From: Clostridia bacterium
GTDB taxonomy: Bacteria > Bacillota > Clostridia > Oscillospirales > Acutalibacteraceae
NCBI GenBank assembly: GCA_017534365.1
Contig: JAFWCS010000520.1
Location: forward strand, 1 to 6,225
Length of the DNA stretch: 6,225 nt
Direction of reading: 5' to 3'
The notes below the pieces were generated by a model. The model was given only the letters and a program-made list of their open reading frames with translations. It made no database searches and was not told where the DNA came from. This document shows positions 5,320 to 6,225 of the stretch, piece after piece. A program made the translations under genes and the position numbers. The first letter of the stretch is position 1. Each line of letters opens with the position of its first letter.

Positions 5320-6225
5320 ATGCGCACCGTCAGAGAGCAACATTACGTCGGATACGGCGAAGCGCTTGCCTACGGTTTTGCCGCAGGAGGAAAGAGCTTT
5401 GTCACGACGCCGACGCAAAGCGGTTATCTGTCTCTTTTCTTTACAAAAGTATTCGGTCTGCCCGCCGGCGCGGTCTCCTTTATGATGCTGCTCTCCGGGC
5501 TGTGGGACGCGGTCAACGATCCGCTGATCGGCTCCGTTGTGGATAAAACGAGAACGGGGTACGGCAAGCTGCGGCCGTGGCTGATCGTCACGCCCCTGCC
5601 GTTCGCCGCTCTAACGGTGCTGCTGTTCGGCGGCCCGTCGTTTCTGGGCGGCGTTTCCTCTGTCGGCGTCAAAATTGCCTATATGTACGGTTCCTATCTT
5701 TTGTGGGAACTTTGCTTTACTTTTGCGGACGTGCCCTTCAACGGCATGACGACTGCGGTTTCGCCGCTCCCGCAGGACCGGACAAGGGTCATTTCGTTTT
5801 CGACCTTTATCAGCGGTATCGTAGCCGGCGCATCGCAGACGCTGCTGCTCTCACTGATGGACGCGTCCGAAAAAGGTGTGTGGCACGTTGGTCTGAAAAC
5901 GGTTTTTTTGCTCATCGGCGTGATCGCTGCCGTCTTCGTCGGCGGGCTGTTCTCGCTTGCCGGGATCTTTACCAAAGAGCGGGTCGTGCAGTCCGCGCGC
6001 CAGCCGAGCATCCGCGAGAGTTTCCGGGTGCTTTTGCACAACAAGCCGCTGCTGCTGATCGTGCTGAGCAATATGCTCATGTCCGCCGGCGGGCTTTATA
6101 ACGTATTCACCACGTATTATTTCGCCGAGGTCGTGCAGCTCAACTCCCTGAAGCTGCTGATTGACATTCCCGGCGGCGCGGTGGGCATCGCCACCTATCC
6201 GTTTATTCCGGCGATCAAACGCAGA
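5320..6225 (+). CDS. GPH-family sugar:cation symporter (MelB/XylP type), N-terminal 302 residues
   Basis: The frame is open from ATG 5320 to the window edge and gives 302 of an expected 450-500 residues. It is a polytopic inner-membrane transporter with hydrophobic stretches at about 13-41, 49-74, 86-106, 115-135, 157-180, 193-217, 243-268 and 277-299. The family hallmark GLWDAVNDPLIGSVVDKTR (60-78) is followed by GYGKLRPWL (80-88). D63, N66 and D67 correspond to the cation-site residues D55, N58 and D59 of E. coli MelB, so coupling to Na+ or H+ is likely kept. DVPFNGM (137-143) and QDRTR (152-156) match the second conserved region. Substrates in this family are galactosides, xylosides, glucuronides and similar glycosides; the exact one is unknown. 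The start is well supported: AAGGGGTG (5307-5314) lies 5 nt upstream. It is the last visible gene of the operon, 50 nt after the MBL gene, and probably brings in the sugar used by the enzymes encoded before it. Confidence 0.9.
   Translation, partial: MRTVREQHYVGYGEALAYGFAAGGKSFVTTPTQSGYLSLFFTKVFGLPAGAVSFMMLLSGLWDAVNDPLIGSVVDKTRTGYGKLRPWLIVTPLPFAALTVLLFGGPSFLGGVSSVGVKIAYMYGSYLLWELCFTFADVPFNGMTTAVSPLPQDRTRVISFSTFISGIVAGASQTLLLSLMDASEKGVWHVGLKTVFLLIGVIAAVFVGGLFSLAGIFTKERVVQSARQPSIRESFRVLLHNKPLLLIVLSNMLMSAGGLYNVFTTYYFAEVVQLNSLKLLIDIPGGAVGIATYPFIPAIKRR

Noticed and set aside
5577..6101. Plus-strand open frame of 174 codons within the transporter region
   Set aside because: It is in another frame of the GPH symporter gene, which has unmistakable family motifs from 5320 onward; the shadow is Arg/Ala-rich and has no ribosome binding site.

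Overview
The window most likely comes from a moderately GC-rich Clostridia-type Firmicute, perhaps a gut or rumen Oscillospirales or Christensenellales relative. The basis is strong AAGGAG-type ribosome binding sites, TTG start use, a GPH-type sugar symporter and small SGNH and beta-lactamase-like hydrolases. No marker gene fixes the taxonomy, so this is inference.

Left part (1 to about 670), visibly lower in GC (roughly 45-50%): the C-terminal end of a four-helix-bundle protein of the '23S rRNA intervening sequence' family, whose stop overlaps the start of a GNAT N-acetyltransferase (ATGA). A 17-bp perfect inverted repeat, probably a terminator, follows.

Middle (670-1076) has no convincing gene. 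In order it holds the terminator hairpin, an AT-rich imperfect inverted repeat of about 100 nt, a GC-rich block with several small hairpins, a good sigma-70 type promoter (TTGATT, 17 nt, TATACT) with a small palindrome in its spacer, and a leader.

Right part (1077 to the end, roughly 60% GC): five genes on the plus strand with gaps of about 50-80 nt, no clear terminator and probably one operon. They are (1) an exported GH43-like beta-propeller protein with a C-terminal Ig-like domain; (2) a short beta-lactamase-family serine hydrolase starting at TTG; (3) an SGNH/GDSL esterase with an N-terminal GxDLY-type domain; (4) a metallo-beta-lactamase-fold hydrolase; (5) a GPH-family sugar:cation symporter, cut by the window edge and recognised here from its unbroken frame starting at 5320.

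Together the five look like a compact carbohydrate-use locus. The propeller protein would bind or process a glycan outside the cell, the symporter would import the released sugar or glycoside, and the three hydrolases without signal peptides would remove ester or other substituents inside. The substrate cannot be read from the sequence. I see no CRISPR array, phage, transposase, defence module or clearly new system. The less explained items are the catalytically uncertain propeller protein, the MBL enzyme in a sugar operon and the structured intergenic region.
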